This document shows positions 17,879-26,872 of a stretch of 64,000 nucleotides of DNA, in pieces. The notes under the pieces were generated by a model. That model searched no databases, was not told the origin of the DNA, and worked only from the letters and a program-made list of their open reading frames with translations. Within the stretch, counting starts at the first letter, position 1; every line of letters starts with the position of its first letter. Position numbers and translations under genes: made by a program. This DNA comes from CALOCY01 sp942491975 (lineage in GTDB: Bacteria; Bacteroidota; Bacteroidia; Bacteroidales; Prolixibacteraceae): the NCBI GenBank assembly GCA_942491975.1, contig CALOCY010000004.1, positions 2,852,001 to 2,916,000 on the forward strand, read 5' to 3'.

Positions 17879-18334
17879 ATGCGCGTAGTTATTCAACGGG
17901 TTTCCCGGGCATCAGTTGCTATCAGTGGAAAGGTAAAAAATGATATCCAACAGGGACTTTTAATCTTATTGGGTATTGAGGAATCAGATAACAATGAAGA
18001 TATTGAGTGGCTGTGCAAAAAAATAGCCAATCTGCGTATTTTTAATGATGCGGATGGTGTGATGAACCTTTCGGTGAAGGATATAGATGGTGATCTGCTG
18101 GTTATCAGTCAGTTTACGCTGCATGCCAACACCAAAAAAGGGAACCGGCCATCGTATATCCGGGCAGCCAGACCGGATGTGTCGGTACCACTTTATGAAC
18201 GTTTTGTGAAACAATTGGAGCAGGAGACCGGTAAAAAGACAGGTACAGGTGAGTTTGGGGCCAATATGCAGGTGGAGTTGGTTAACGATGGCCCTGTAAC
18301 CATTATCCTGGACACCAAAAACAAAGAGTTTTGA
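17879..18334 (+). CDS. dtd: D-aminoacyl-tRNA deacylase
   Basis: A 151-residue enzyme that hydrolyses D-amino acids wrongly attached to tRNA. The start MRVVIQRVSRASV, the catalytic SQFTL motif and the C-terminal NDGPVTI (Gly-Pro motif that excludes L-amino acids) are all intact. It opens a compact three-gene unit; the next gene starts within or just after its stop codon. Confidence 0.95.
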   Translation: MRVVIQRVSRASVAISGKVKNDIQQGLLILLGIEESDNNEDIEWLCKKIANLRIFNDADGVMNLSVKDIDGDLLVISQFTLHANTKKGNRPSYIRAARPDVSVPLYERFVKQLEQETGKKTGTGEFGANMQVELVNDGPVTIILDTKNKEF

Positions 18335-18336
18335 AC

Positions 18337-18672
18337 ATGCGGGAAGAGATAACGCTACGGGAAGCCCAGCAAATGGTCGATGGGTGGATCAAACAATACG
18401 GGGTACGCTACTTTAGCGAACTCACCAATATGGCTCTCCTTACCGAAGAGGTAGGCGAACTGGCACGGATTATGGCACGAAAATACGGTGACCAGTCGTT
18501 TAAACCCGATGAAAAAAACGTTGATTTGGCCGATGAAATGGCCGATGTGTTGTGGGTGCTGATATGTTTGGCCAACCAGACAGGTGTTGACCTGACCGAA
18601 GCATTCAACAAAAATATGGCAAAGAAAACAACCCGTGATGCCAAGCGGCATCGCGCTAACGATAAATTATAA
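18337..18672 (+). CDS. MazG-like nucleotide pyrophosphohydrolase
   Basis: A protein of about 111 residues. Glu and Asp residues arranged as EEVGEL and DEMADVLWVL form the metal-binding helices of the MazG/dUTPase-like all-alpha NTP pyrophosphatases. It probably removes pyrophosphate from unwanted nucleotides. ATG 18337 is preferred; a TTG at 18331 would overlap the dtd stop. deoC follows after six bases, so the unit mixes translation quality control with nucleotide and deoxynucleoside metabolism. Confidence 0.85.
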   Translation: MREEITLREAQQMVDGWIKQYGVRYFSELTNMALLTEEVGELARIMARKYGDQSFKPDEKNVDLADEMADVLWVLICLANQTGVDLTEAFNKNMAKKTTRDAKRHRANDKL

Positions 18673-18678
18673 AACCTT

Positions 18679-19542
18679 ATGGAAGAAAAGAAACAAGCCG
18701 TCCTGTTCACTCCCGAACTGTTGAAAGAAGAGCTGGATGCTATAAAAACAGCGGCTGCAGAAGAAAAAAACCGGACAGACCTTATCCTGGCATTTAACTG
18801 CATTGACCTTACCACCCTTAATGCCACCGATACGCAGGCAAAAGGCAAACTGTTTGCCGAAAATGTAAATAACCTGCAGGCTGAACACGGAGAGTTTGGC
18901 AATGTGGCTGCCATTTGCGTATACCCCACCCTGGTGAAAACGGTAAGGGACCACCTTAAACTGCCCGAGGTAAATATTGCATCGGTGGCAGGAGGTTTCC
19001 CATCGTCGATGACCTATAAAAAAATAAAGGTTGATGAGGCTGTTATGGCGGTTGGAGACGGGGCCGATGAAATAGACATTGTAATTTCACTGGGCGAGTT
19101 TTTTGAGGAGAACTACGAATTTGTGCATGAGGAGATTGCAGCCATTAAAAAGGGTATTGGTGAAGCACATCTTAAAGTGATTCTTGAGACAGGAGTGCTT
19201 AAAGATCCTGAAAATGTGTGGAAAGCATCATTGCTTTCGATGAATGCAGGCGCTGATTTTATCAAAACATCGACTGGTAAAATGGAGCCGGCAGCGACCC
19301 TCGAAGCCGCTTATGTGATGTGCCATGCTATTAAATACCATTTTGAAAATACCGGCGAACACATAGGCCTGAAACCGGCCGGGGGTATTATTACCGCACA
19401 GGATGCGCTGGAGTACATTGCTGTGGTAAAGCATGTGCTGGGTGAAGAGTGGCTTACGCCCAATCTTTTCCGGTTGGGGGCTTCACGCCTGGCCAACAAC
19501 CTGCTTTCGGAGTTGGAAGGTAAGGATGTGAGCTATTTTTGA
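18679..19542 (+). CDS. deoC: Deoxyribose-phosphate aldolase
   Basis: A 287-residue class I aldolase that splits 2-deoxyribose 5-phosphate into glyceraldehyde 3-phosphate and acetaldehyde. The Schiff-base lysine is in ADFIKTSTGK, with FPSSMTYKKIKVDEA and LKPAGGI also matching. It is the last gene of the dtd operon and converges with the polyprenyl synthase gene 20 bases away, without a visible terminator. Confidence 0.93.
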   Translation: MEEKKQAVLFTPELLKEELDAIKTAAAEEKNRTDLILAFNCIDLTTLNATDTQAKGKLFAENVNNLQAEHGEFGNVAAICVYPTLVKTVRDHLKLPEVNIASVAGGFPSSMTYKKIKVDEAVMAVGDGADEIDIVISLGEFFEENYEFVHEEIAAIKKGIGEAHLKVILETGVLKDPENVWKASLLSMNAGADFIKTSTGKMEPAATLEAAYVMCHAIKYHFENTGEHIGLKPAGGIITAQDALEYIAVVKHVLGEEWLTPNLFRLGASRLANNLLSELEGKDVSYF

Positions 19543-19562
19543 TGGCGGGCAGTTAGTGAGGG

Positions 19563-20546
19563 TTACTTATCCCTCGTAGTAGCAAACTGCACCAGCTCAA
19601 TAAATGCCTTTTGGACAGGTGATTCGGGAAATTCGAGTAGCAACTTGGTGGCTTTATCGCGGTACTCGTTCATTTTGGTTTGGGCGTATTCAATTCCGCC
19701 GTTTTCAATTACAAAATCGATTACCTCACGCACTTTCGCCGTATTCTTGTTTTTCCGGCGTACCAGGTGTACAATGTGCCGCTTTTCGCCGGCAGGCACT
19801 TTGTTTAGCACATGGATCAATGGCAGGGTCATTTTCCGCTCTTTTATATCGTTTCCGGTGGGTTTGCCAATGCCCCCTTTGGGCTGGTAGTCAAAAATAT
19901 CGTCCCTGATTTGAAAAGCAATACCAATATGCTCGCCAATCAGTGCCATTTTCTCAATTACTGCATTATCACGGGTTACCGATGCGGCACCCAGTGCGGT
20001 ACTGCTGGCAATGAGTGATGCCGTTTTTTTCCGGATAATGTCAAAGTAGACCTCTTCATCAATGTTTAACCGGCGGGCTTTTTGGATCTGAATAATTTCC
20101 CCTTTGCTCATCTGGTCGACCGACCGGGCAATCAGTTCCAGAAAATCGTACTCTTTAAACTGTATGGCCAGCAAAAGGCCTTTGGCCAGTATGTAGTCGC
20201 CCGCCAACACGGCAATTTTATTGCGCCACAATGCATTGATTGAAAAAGCCCCCCTGCGCTCGTAGGTCTCGTCTACCACATCGTCGTGGATAAGGGTGGC
20301 TGTGTGCAGCAACTCAATGGCCGAGGCTGCATTGTAGGTTGATTCGTTAACCGTCCCATTTAGTTTTGCCGATAAAAAGACAAACATAGGGCGCATCTGT
20401 TTCCCTTTTCGGCGGAGGATATAGTTCATCACCGTTTTCAACAATGGTACATCGGTCTCCACCGTTTTCCTGAAATAGGGTTCAAATGCTTTAAGTTCTT
20501 CTTTTATGGGTGCTTTTATACTGCTTAACGAAGTCATGCATTTCAT
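19563..20546 (-). CDS. Polyprenyl diphosphate synthase
   Basis: A 327-residue trans-prenyltransferase. The first Asp-rich motif is LIHDDVVDETYERRG and the second is FQIRDDIFDYQ. Enzymes of this type make the long isoprenoid tail of menaquinone from IPP and allylic diphosphates. ATG codons at 20546 and 20537 are both possible. A minus-strand -7 box TATCTTTG lies at 20563-20570. Confidence 0.92.
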   Translation of the reverse strand: MKCMTSLSSIKAPIKEELKAFEPYFRKTVETDVPLLKTVMNYILRRKGKQMRPMFVFLSAKLNGTVNESTYNAASAIELLHTATLIHDDVVDETYERRGAFSINALWRNKIAVLAGDYILAKGLLLAIQFKEYDFLELIARSVDQMSKGEIIQIQKARRLNIDEEVYFDIIRKKTASLIASSTALGAASVTRDNAVIEKMALIGEHIGIAFQIRDDIFDYQPKGGIGKPTGNDIKERKMTLPLIHVLNKVPAGEKRHIVHLVRRKNKNTAKVREVIDFVIENGGIEYAQTKMNEYRDKATKLLLEFPESPVQKAFIELVQFATTRDK

Positions 20547-20751
20547 GCCATTAGGTAAGCATCAAAGATAGAAATTTTTTAATGATCTGACGGGTCTTTG
20601 GTTATCCGGGCAAAAGTGCATATTTTAATCTACAGAAAAGAGACAACCGGCACAACTAACTGCTTCTTCATCAAAAAAATAACCGGATTGATGGAAATAG
20701 TTATATATTTGCATTCACTTTACATGGTCAGAAAATTAATTCGGCAGAACT

Positions 20752-21048
20752 ATGAAAGATTTTGACATTGAGAAATTTGAGATAGCATCGAATATGCTGA
20801 AAGCCATTGCCCATCCCATGCGTATAGCGATTATAAAGTACCTTGAAGAGGGGAAAAGGCTTACCGTTACCAATCTGCACGAACTGTTGGGTATAGAACA
20901 GGCATCCACCTCACATCACCTGGGCATATTGAAAGATAAAGGGGTGTTGTGCTCGAAGCGTGAAGGAAAAAACACATTTTACTTCCTCAAACATGATCGT
21001 TTAAGTGACGTGATTACGTGTATCGAAAACTGTGCCTGTCCGGAGTAA
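20752..21048 (+). CDS. ArsR-family winged-helix regulator
   Basis: A 98-residue repressor-type protein. MLKAIAHPMRIAIIKYLEEG begins the winged helix, and LLGIEQASTSHHLGILKDKGVL is the recognition region. The C-terminal CIENCACPE has two Cys, which could sense metal or redox state, but the canonical metal box in helix 3 is not present. A TATATTTG -7 box lies at 20704-20711. queD starts six bases after its stop, so the two are probably one transcript. Confidence 0.88.
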   Translation: MKDFDIEKFEIASNMLKAIAHPMRIAIIKYLEEGKRLTVTNLHELLGIEQASTSHHLGILKDKGVLCSKREGKNTFYFLKHDRLSDVITCIENCACPE

Positions 21049-21054
21049 TATTCA

Positions 21055-21504
21055 ATGGCAAAAATCCGATTAACCAAAAGGTACGAATTTGAGATGGCGC
21101 ATGCCCTCTACAATTATGACGGGAGGTGTCGTAATGTGCATGGCCATTCGTATAAACTCTACGTTACCATTATCGGGGAAACGATAAAAGACCCGGATCA
21201 TCCGAAAAATGGGATGGTGATGGATTTTGGTCAGATGAAACGTATTGTACAGGATGGCATCGTTGATGAGCTTGATCATTCGCTGGTCATCAATAAAAAT
21301 GAGCCGCACAGTAAATACAGTGACCTTGGCGAGATGTATCAGCGCTATCACAAAGTCGATTTCCAACCCACCTCCGAAAACCTGGTGGTATACATTGCTG
21401 AAAAAATAAAACAACAACTACCTGCAGGCATTAAACTCTTCAGTTTGCGCCTGAGCGAAACCTCCAGCTCGTATGCCGAGTGGTATGCCTCGGATAATGC
21501 ATAA
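21055..21504 (+). CDS. queD: 6-carboxytetrahydropterin synthase
   Basis: A 149-residue enzyme that converts dihydroneopterin triphosphate to 6-carboxytetrahydropterin in queuosine synthesis. Zinc ligands are the His of EMAHALYN and the two His of NVHGHSY; the catalytic Cys is in GRCRNVHGH, and LDHSLVIN and SETSSSYAEW match the family. It is paired with the ArsR-type gene rather than with queC/queE. Confidence 0.92.
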   Translation: MAKIRLTKRYEFEMAHALYNYDGRCRNVHGHSYKLYVTIIGETIKDPDHPKNGMVMDFGQMKRIVQDGIVDELDHSLVINKNEPHSKYSDLGEMYQRYHKVDFQPTSENLVVYIAEKIKQQLPAGIKLFSLRLSETSSSYAEWYASDNA

Positions 21505-21642
21505 TGGAAGTCAATAGAATTTTACGGAAGTTAACAGGAGTTAACGGAATATACCGGGGCAAAATCTGTTTACACAGAGAGTGTTAGGCGTAAAAAAGCT
21601 TCGCTAATGATTACTCTGTTTTTTTCAAAAACTCCCGTAATA

Positions 21643-22233
21643 CTATTTCGCCGCGTTACCGTCTTTACCCTTTGGAATTAAAGGAGATTTTTCCGATATC
21701 CCATCATAATCAATTGAGATAACTCCTATGATGCCAGACTGGACTTGGATATTTTCATATAATGGAAAGTATGGCTCGATTTCTTCATAATTACCAATTC
21801 TATCAGTAAGATATTGAGCTAAATTTTTAATCGGAAGAATTAAAATACCACCAATAATTGCATCTTGAAGTATTCCAACAGCGATTTTATTTAATGCACG
21901 ATGTGAAGATGATATATTACCTGTTTCCCATTCTACTGCAAAATCACCAAATTTTGTTTCCTTGACAACATCTACAGGACCGGGACTCATGCCATCTGCA
22001 AAACTCATTCTCTTTTCAGCAACCCAACCATTTGAAACAAGAGAATTGACAAAATTTGATTTGATTGGAACAACGCCATTCCCTTTTCGAGTTGGATTTA
22101 CAATAAATTTTGAATTATCATACCATGAGACTGATATTATTGCGTTTCTTAATTCTTTTAGAATCTGTTTGAATTCAGGTGACTTAGAGAATTCACCTTG
22201 ATTGATAAAGAAGTTTTCTTTATTTAGTTTCAT
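21643..22233 (-). CDS. Type II restriction endonuclease, BamHI/BglII-like
   Basis: A 196-residue protein. PVD (Asp88) followed by VEWETGN (Glu101, Glu103) gives a D-x12-ExE active site of the BamHI/BglII variant of the PD-(D/E)XK fold. ISSSHRALNKI and LTDRIGNYEEIEPYFPLY also resemble the BglII-type family. It cuts unmodified DNA; the recognition site is unknown. Its start overlaps the end of the controller gene by 14 bases, so R is expressed after C, and the methyltransferase is divergent. The cassette is more AT-rich than its neighbours, consistent with transfer. Confidence 0.82.
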   Translation of the reverse strand: MKLNKENFFINQGEFSKSPEFKQILKELRNAIISVSWYDNSKFIVNPTRKGNGVVPIKSNFVNSLVSNGWVAEKRMSFADGMSPGPVDVVKETKFGDFAVEWETGNISSSHRALNKIAVGILQDAIIGGILILPIKNLAQYLTDRIGNYEEIEPYFPLYENIQVQSGIIGVISIDYDGISEKSPLIPKGKDGNAAK

Positions 22234-22441
22234 TTTCTACTATTTTGATAAGTTCGCTAGGTGATATTTCAAGAGCCTGAGAGATTTTAAATATTGTTGA
22301 CAGAGTTGGTTGTCTCAATCCACGCTCAAGTAATGAGATGTAGGTTCTGTCAAGATTACAATGCTCGGCAAGTTTTTCTTGTGAGATTTTTTTCTCTGTT
22401 CTTAATTGTTTTAAGACTTTTGCAAAAATATTTTCAATCAT
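22220..22441 (-). CDS. Controller (C) protein of type II R-M system, XRE family
   Basis: A 73-residue helix-turn-helix protein (VLKQLRTEKKISQEKLAEHCNLDRTYISLLERG), the size and type of R-M controller proteins. These dimers bind C-boxes and delay endonuclease synthesis until host DNA is methylated. It overlaps the endonuclease gene, and a perfect palindrome in the divergent intergenic region is a good candidate binding site. Confidence 0.88.
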   Translation of the reverse strand: MIENIFAKVLKQLRTEKKISQEKLAEHCNLDRTYISLLERGLRQPTLSTIFKISQALEISPSELIKIVENETK

Positions 22442-22491
22442 ATTCGGACTTTAGTACTCACAAAAATCAACAATTAAGTTTTGTGAAACCA

Positions 22492-22525
22492 CAGACTATA
22501 GTCTGAAATCATTTTTGTATATTTG
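22492..22525. promoter_or_regulatory. C-box palindrome and methyltransferase promoter
   Basis: CAGACTATAGTCTG at 22492-22505 is a perfect 14-base palindrome of the GACT-N-AGTC type found at controller-protein operators. A TATATTTG -7 box lies at 22518-22525, and the palindrome covers the place where its -33 element would be. Bound C protein should therefore affect M transcription directly. A weaker related sequence lies at 22446-22458, next to the controller start codon. Confidence 0.75.
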
Positions 22526-22541
22526 TATCAAAATAATTTAA

Positions 22542-23744
22542 ATGAATCTAAAGAATCCATTATATAGCGCATTAGGGGTAGAAGCCACAAATAGGCAAGA
22601 TGTATTAAATTTAGCAAGGAGGATTGATGTTCCCGTAAAAGAGCTTGATTTTTACAATTCAAACAATATTCTCCCAGATAAAAAAATTCTTGATGAAATA
22701 TTTAAGTGCTTTAAAATTTCAAAAAAAGAAATAATGTTCAAAATGGGCATTTATGATACAGAGTTAAAGCAATTAATTAGTAAAATGTCACCAAGTATTT
22801 TAAGATCTTTAAATGGAACTGAAAAAATCACAATTAACCACAAAGAAGTATTTAAAACGGAACATGGAAAATTATATCAAGGCGATTGTATGTCTTTATT
22901 GTCAAAAACTGAAGATGAAACATTTGATTTAATTTTTGCTGACCCTCCATTTAATTTAGATAAAGTTTATCCATCTGGTATGGATGATAATTTATCGACT
23001 CTTGAATACATAAATTGGACAGAGAAATGGCTTAATGAGTGTATCAGAACTTTAAAAAAAGGGGGCAGTTTATTTTTATGGAATATCCCCAAATGGAATA
23101 CTTATTTTTCAGAGTTTTTAAATCAAAGATTAAACTTTCGGCATTGGATTGCGACTGATATAAAATTTTCATTACCAATCCAAAGTAGGCTTTATCCATC
23201 TCATTATTCTCTACTTTATTATATTAAAGGTGAAAAGCCAAATACATTTCATGCTGACCGATTACCAATGGAAACATGCCCTAAATGTTACGGTGATATT
23301 AAAGATTATGGCGGATATAAAGATAAAATGAATCCCAAAGGAGTGAACATAACTGATGTTTGGTATGATATACCACCTGTTCGTCACTCAAAATATAAAG
23401 GACGTAAAGACGCAAATGAATTATCTATTAAGCTATTAGATAGGATAATAGAAATGTCAAGTAATCCAGGTGATATGATTTTTGACCCTTTTGGTGGTTC
23501 AGGAACAACTTACATTGTTTCTGAATTAAAAGCGAGAAATTGGACAGGAATTGAACTTGGACCGATAGAAGATATTATTGCTCGATTTGACAATATAAAT
23601 TTGGAAAAGGAAAACCTTGGCAATTATCGAATCAATTATAATAAACTGTTTCCTGAGAAAATAAAAATGAAAAGACTTATTAATGGTTTTTGGACTGATG
23701 AGACAATAAGAGAGCAAAAAAGTACAGCGCATAATAATAGATAA
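22542..23744 (+). CDS. Type II DNA methyltransferase with N-terminal HTH-like domain
   Basis: A 400-residue beta-class methyltransferase: motif IV DPPF at 134-137 precedes motif I DPFGGSGTT at 315-323. This order fits N4-cytosine or N6-adenine methylases. Between them is a Cys-containing TCPKCYGD segment in the likely target-recognition region. Residues 1 to about 85 do not belong to the catalytic domain and look like a small helical DNA-binding (XRE-like) domain, as in methylases that regulate their own gene. It protects host DNA from the divergent endonuclease. Confidence 0.88.
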   Translation: MNLKNPLYSALGVEATNRQDVLNLARRIDVPVKELDFYNSNNILPDKKILDEIFKCFKISKKEIMFKMGIYDTELKQLISKMSPSILRSLNGTEKITINHKEVFKTEHGKLYQGDCMSLLSKTEDETFDLIFADPPFNLDKVYPSGMDDNLSTLEYINWTEKWLNECIRTLKKGGSLFLWNIPKWNTYFSEFLNQRLNFRHWIATDIKFSLPIQSRLYPSHYSLLYYIKGEKPNTFHADRLPMETCPKCYGDIKDYGGYKDKMNPKGVNITDVWYDIPPVRHSKYKGRKDANELSIKLLDRIIEMSSNPGDMIFDPFGGSGTTYIVSELKARNWTGIELGPIEDIIARFDNINLEKENLGNYRINYNKLFPEKIKMKRLINGFWTDETIREQKSTAHNNR

Positions 23745-23861
23745 AAAATAGGCGGGAAAGCAGCAAATATCAAGGCTCGTAGCTTGCATTAACTTACTTC
23801 CATACCATTTCGTTTATTTCCCCTAACTCCCGTAACACTTCCATTAACTTCTGTATTTTTC

Positions 23862-23869
23862 TATCTTTG
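23862..23869 (+). promoter_or_regulatory. -7 box of polA
   Basis: TATCTTTG, 21 bases before the ATG at 23891. It overlaps a possible TTG start at 23867, which argues for the downstream ATG. No clear -33 element. Confidence 0.55.
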
Positions 23870-23890
23870 ATTGGCATTAAAACAAATCCT

Positions 23891-26674
23891 ATGACACACC
23901 AACAATCCGGGAAAAAACGCCTTTTTCTGCTTGATGCGTATGCGTTGATATACCGTGCCTACTTTGCATTCATTAAAAACCCGCGTTACAACTCAAAAGG
24001 GTTGAACACATCGGCCATGCTGGGGTTTACCAACACCCTTGAACAGGTATTGAAAGATGAAAAACCGACCCATATTGCGGTGGCTTTTGATATGAGAGCA
24101 CCCACCTTCAGGCACCAGATGTATAAACCCTACAAAGCCAACCGCGAAGAGATGCCTGAAGAGCTGCGCACTTCCATTCCCTACATCCGTAGGCTGATAG
24201 AGGCCTACAACATCCCCATTGTCGAAAAAGAGGGGTTTGAAGCTGATGATGTAATAGGTAGTTTGGCAAAAAAGGCTGAAAAAGAGGGATTTACTGTGTA
24301 TATGATGACTCCTGACAAAGACTATGCCCAGTTGGTATCGGAGCATATTTTTATGTACAAGCCCAAGCGAAACGGCAACAACGCGGAGGTGTGGGGATTG
24401 CCCGAAGTGGCCGAAAATTTTCAAATCGAACGGCCCGAACAGGTGATTGACATACTGGGGTTGATGGGAGACAGCTCCGACAACATTCCGGGGTGTCCGG
24501 GCATAGGCCCCAAAACAGCCATGAAACTGATTGGCGAATACGGAAGCATTGACGGTATTTATGAAAATATTGATAAGCTGCAGGGCAAACAGAAAGAGCG
24601 CCTTGTGGAACATGAAGAACAGGTGCGCCTTTCGCGTAAACTGGCCGAAATTATACTGGATGTACCGCTTGAACTGGATGTTGACCTGTTGAAAGCCCGC
24701 GAGGCCGATATGGCACAACTCCGTCAACTCTTCTCGGAGCTGGAATTTCGCACGCAACTGGCACGGCTGGGAGTGAAAGAGGCACCGCAGGAGTTGCAGT
24801 TTGAACAGGGCACACTCTTTGGCGGCAGCATGGAGCCGGTGGTGGCCGAAGAGAAAACCTCCGATGATATCTCCACCGTGGAACATCAGTATCACATGAT
24901 GGACACCCCCGAATTACGCGCCAACCTGCGGGCTGACCTGTGCATACAGGACAGCTTTTGCTTTGACACCGAAACCACGGGGCTTGATCCGCACACTGCA
25001 GAGCTGGTATGCCTTTCGTTTTCGTTTAAAGCACATGAAGCATACTGTGTACCGTTGCCCGATAATTTTGACGGGGCCAAAGCCATTGTACAGGAGTTTA
25101 AATCGATTTTTGAGGACGAACGGATCGTAAAAGTGGGGCAAAACATCAAGTACGACATCCTTATGCTCAGTTACTACGATGTAAAAACAGCAGGGCCGCT
25201 GTTTGACACTATGGTGGCGCATTACCTCATCCGTCCCGAGCAAAAGCACAACCTCGATTACCTGTGCGGGATTTATCTCAACTACCAAAAGGTAACGACC
25301 GAAAGCTTGATTGGCAAGAAAGGGAAAAACCAGCGCAGTATGCGGCAGCTGCCACTCGAAAAACTCAAAGAGTATGCCTGCGAAGATGCTGATCTTACCT
25401 GGCAGCTGGTGGAGGCACTTGAGCCGGAGCTGCAAAAAGAGGGGGTGAAAAGCCTCTTCAATGATGTGGAGATGCCACTGGTGTATGTATTGGCCGAGAT
25501 GGAACTGGCAGGGGTAAAAATTGATAAAGAGAACCTGAAAACGTACGCTGTACAACTGCAGGAACAGATCATAACCATCGAAAAGGAGATTCTTGACCTG
25601 GCCGGGGAACCGTTTAACGTCTCGTCGCCCAAACAGTTGGGTGTTATCCTTTTTGAAAAACTGAAAATTGACGCCAACGCGAAAAAAACAAAGACCAAAC
25701 AATATTCGACCAGCGAAGAGGTGTTGCTGAAGCTGAAAGAGCGACATGCGATTGTAGGTAAAGTGCTGGATTTCAGGTCATTAAAAAAACTACTCTCCAC
25801 CTATGTTGAGGCACTTCCCGAGCTGGTAAACAGAAAAACAGGAAAGATACACGCCTCTTTTAATCAGGCCATTACCGCCACCGGGCGGTTAAGCTCCAAC
25901 AACCCGAATTTGCAAAATATTCCCATCCGCGACGAAAACGGGCGGGAAATACGCAAGGCTTTTATCCCTTCCGATAGTAACCACCGCTTTTTATCGGCCG
26001 ACTATTCGCAAATAGAGTTGCGCATAATGGCTGCCATGAGTGGCGACCAACACATGCTGGAAGCGTTCTTGCGGGACGAAGATATCCACGCCTCTACGGC
26101 TGCGAAGATCTATGGCGTACAACTGAAAGATATCTCGTCTGACATGCGGAGAAAAGCCAAAACAGCCAATTTCGGGATTATTTACGGCATCTCGGCTTTT
26201 GGCCTCTCGCAACGGCTGAATATCTCCCGCAGCGAGGCAAAAGAGCTGATTGACGGCTACTTCGAGAACTTTCCCGATATCAAACGCTTTATGGACAAAA
26301 GCATCGAAAATGCGCGCGAAAAAGGGTATGTGCAAACAATTTTAGGCCGCCGGCGTTATTTAAATGACATCAATTCGGCCAATGCTGTTGTCAGGGGCAT
26401 TGCCGAGCGGAATGCGATTAACGCCCCCATTCAGGGTTCTGCAGCCGATATCATAAAGCTGGCCATGGTCAACATTCGAAAACGATTGATTGAAAACCGG
26501 TTGCATTCGAGATTGATATTGCAGGTACATGATGAACTCAACTTTGATGTACCGTTGGATGAGCTGGATACGGTTTCTAAAATTGTAAAAGAGGAGATGG
26601 AAGGGGCGTACAATCTGAATATTCCGCTGACTGTAGAGATGAACGCTGGCAATAATTGGCTGGAGGCACATTAA
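23891..26674 (+). CDS. polA: DNA polymerase I
   Basis: A 927-residue protein with all three domains. Residues 1 to about 285 are the 5'-3' flap exonuclease (LFLLDAYALIYRAYFAF, EADDVIGSLAKKAE, DSSDNIPGCPGIGPKTA). The middle is a 3'-5' proofreading domain with an intact FDTETTGLDP and later acidic residues (CEDADLTW). The C-terminal polymerase has SADYSQIELRIMA, RRKAKTANFGIIYGIS and VHDEL. It fills gaps in replication and repair. A remnant antitoxin gene starts three bases after its stop. Confidence 0.97.
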   Translation: MTHQQSGKKRLFLLDAYALIYRAYFAFIKNPRYNSKGLNTSAMLGFTNTLEQVLKDEKPTHIAVAFDMRAPTFRHQMYKPYKANREEMPEELRTSIPYIRRLIEAYNIPIVEKEGFEADDVIGSLAKKAEKEGFTVYMMTPDKDYAQLVSEHIFMYKPKRNGNNAEVWGLPEVAENFQIERPEQVIDILGLMGDSSDNIPGCPGIGPKTAMKLIGEYGSIDGIYENIDKLQGKQKERLVEHEEQVRLSRKLAEIILDVPLELDVDLLKAREADMAQLRQLFSELEFRTQLARLGVKEAPQELQFEQGTLFGGSMEPVVAEEKTSDDISTVEHQYHMMDTPELRANLRADLCIQDSFCFDTETTGLDPHTAELVCLSFSFKAHEAYCVPLPDNFDGAKAIVQEFKSIFEDERIVKVGQNIKYDILMLSYYDVKTAGPLFDTMVAHYLIRPEQKHNLDYLCGIYLNYQKVTTESLIGKKGKNQRSMRQLPLEKLKEYACEDADLTWQLVEALEPELQKEGVKSLFNDVEMPLVYVLAEMELAGVKIDKENLKTYAVQLQEQIITIEKEILDLAGEPFNVSSPKQLGVILFEKLKIDANAKKTKTKQYSTSEEVLLKLKERHAIVGKVLDFRSLKKLLSTYVEALPELVNRKTGKIHASFNQAITATGRLSSNNPNLQNIPIRDENGREIRKAFIPSDSNHRFLSADYSQIELRIMAAMSGDQHMLEAFLRDEDIHASTAAKIYGVQLKDISSDMRRKAKTANFGIIYGISAFGLSQRLNISRSEAKELIDGYFENFPDIKRFMDKSIENAREKGYVQTILGRRRYLNDINSANAVVRGIAERNAINAPIQGSAADIIKLAMVNIRKRLIENRLHSRLILQVHDELNFDVPLDELDTVSKIVKEEMEGAYNLNIPLTVEMNAGNNWLEAH

Positions 26675-26677
26675 AGC

Positions 26678-26872
26678 GTGAAAACAGAGGAAAACAACAG
26701 TATCAGGAACGAAGAGGAATACAGGCGGGTGATATTAAGGTTTCTTGAGATCTACGATGCCGTGACGGGTACGCCCGAAGGGGAAGAGGCCGCCTATCTT
26801 GCCCATCTCATGAAAGAGTATGAAGACCGCAATGTGGGCGAAATGCGGTGTGGGAAAGCCATGAAAAACTGA
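26678..26872 (+). pseudogene. HigA-like antitoxin N-terminal fragment
   Basis: A 64-codon frame from GTG 26678. IRNEEEYRRVILRFLEIYDAVTGTPEGEEAAYL resembles the N-terminal helical region of COG5499/HigA-type antitoxins, where it precedes an XRE domain. Here the frame ends after about 25 more residues with no helix-turn-helix and no adjacent toxin. It is therefore called a fragment, although a free-standing small protein cannot be excluded. Confidence 0.5.

Noticed and set aside
22446..22458. Second C-box next to the controller start
   Set aside because: Only a partial match to the clear palindrome at 22492-22505; kept as a comment, not called.
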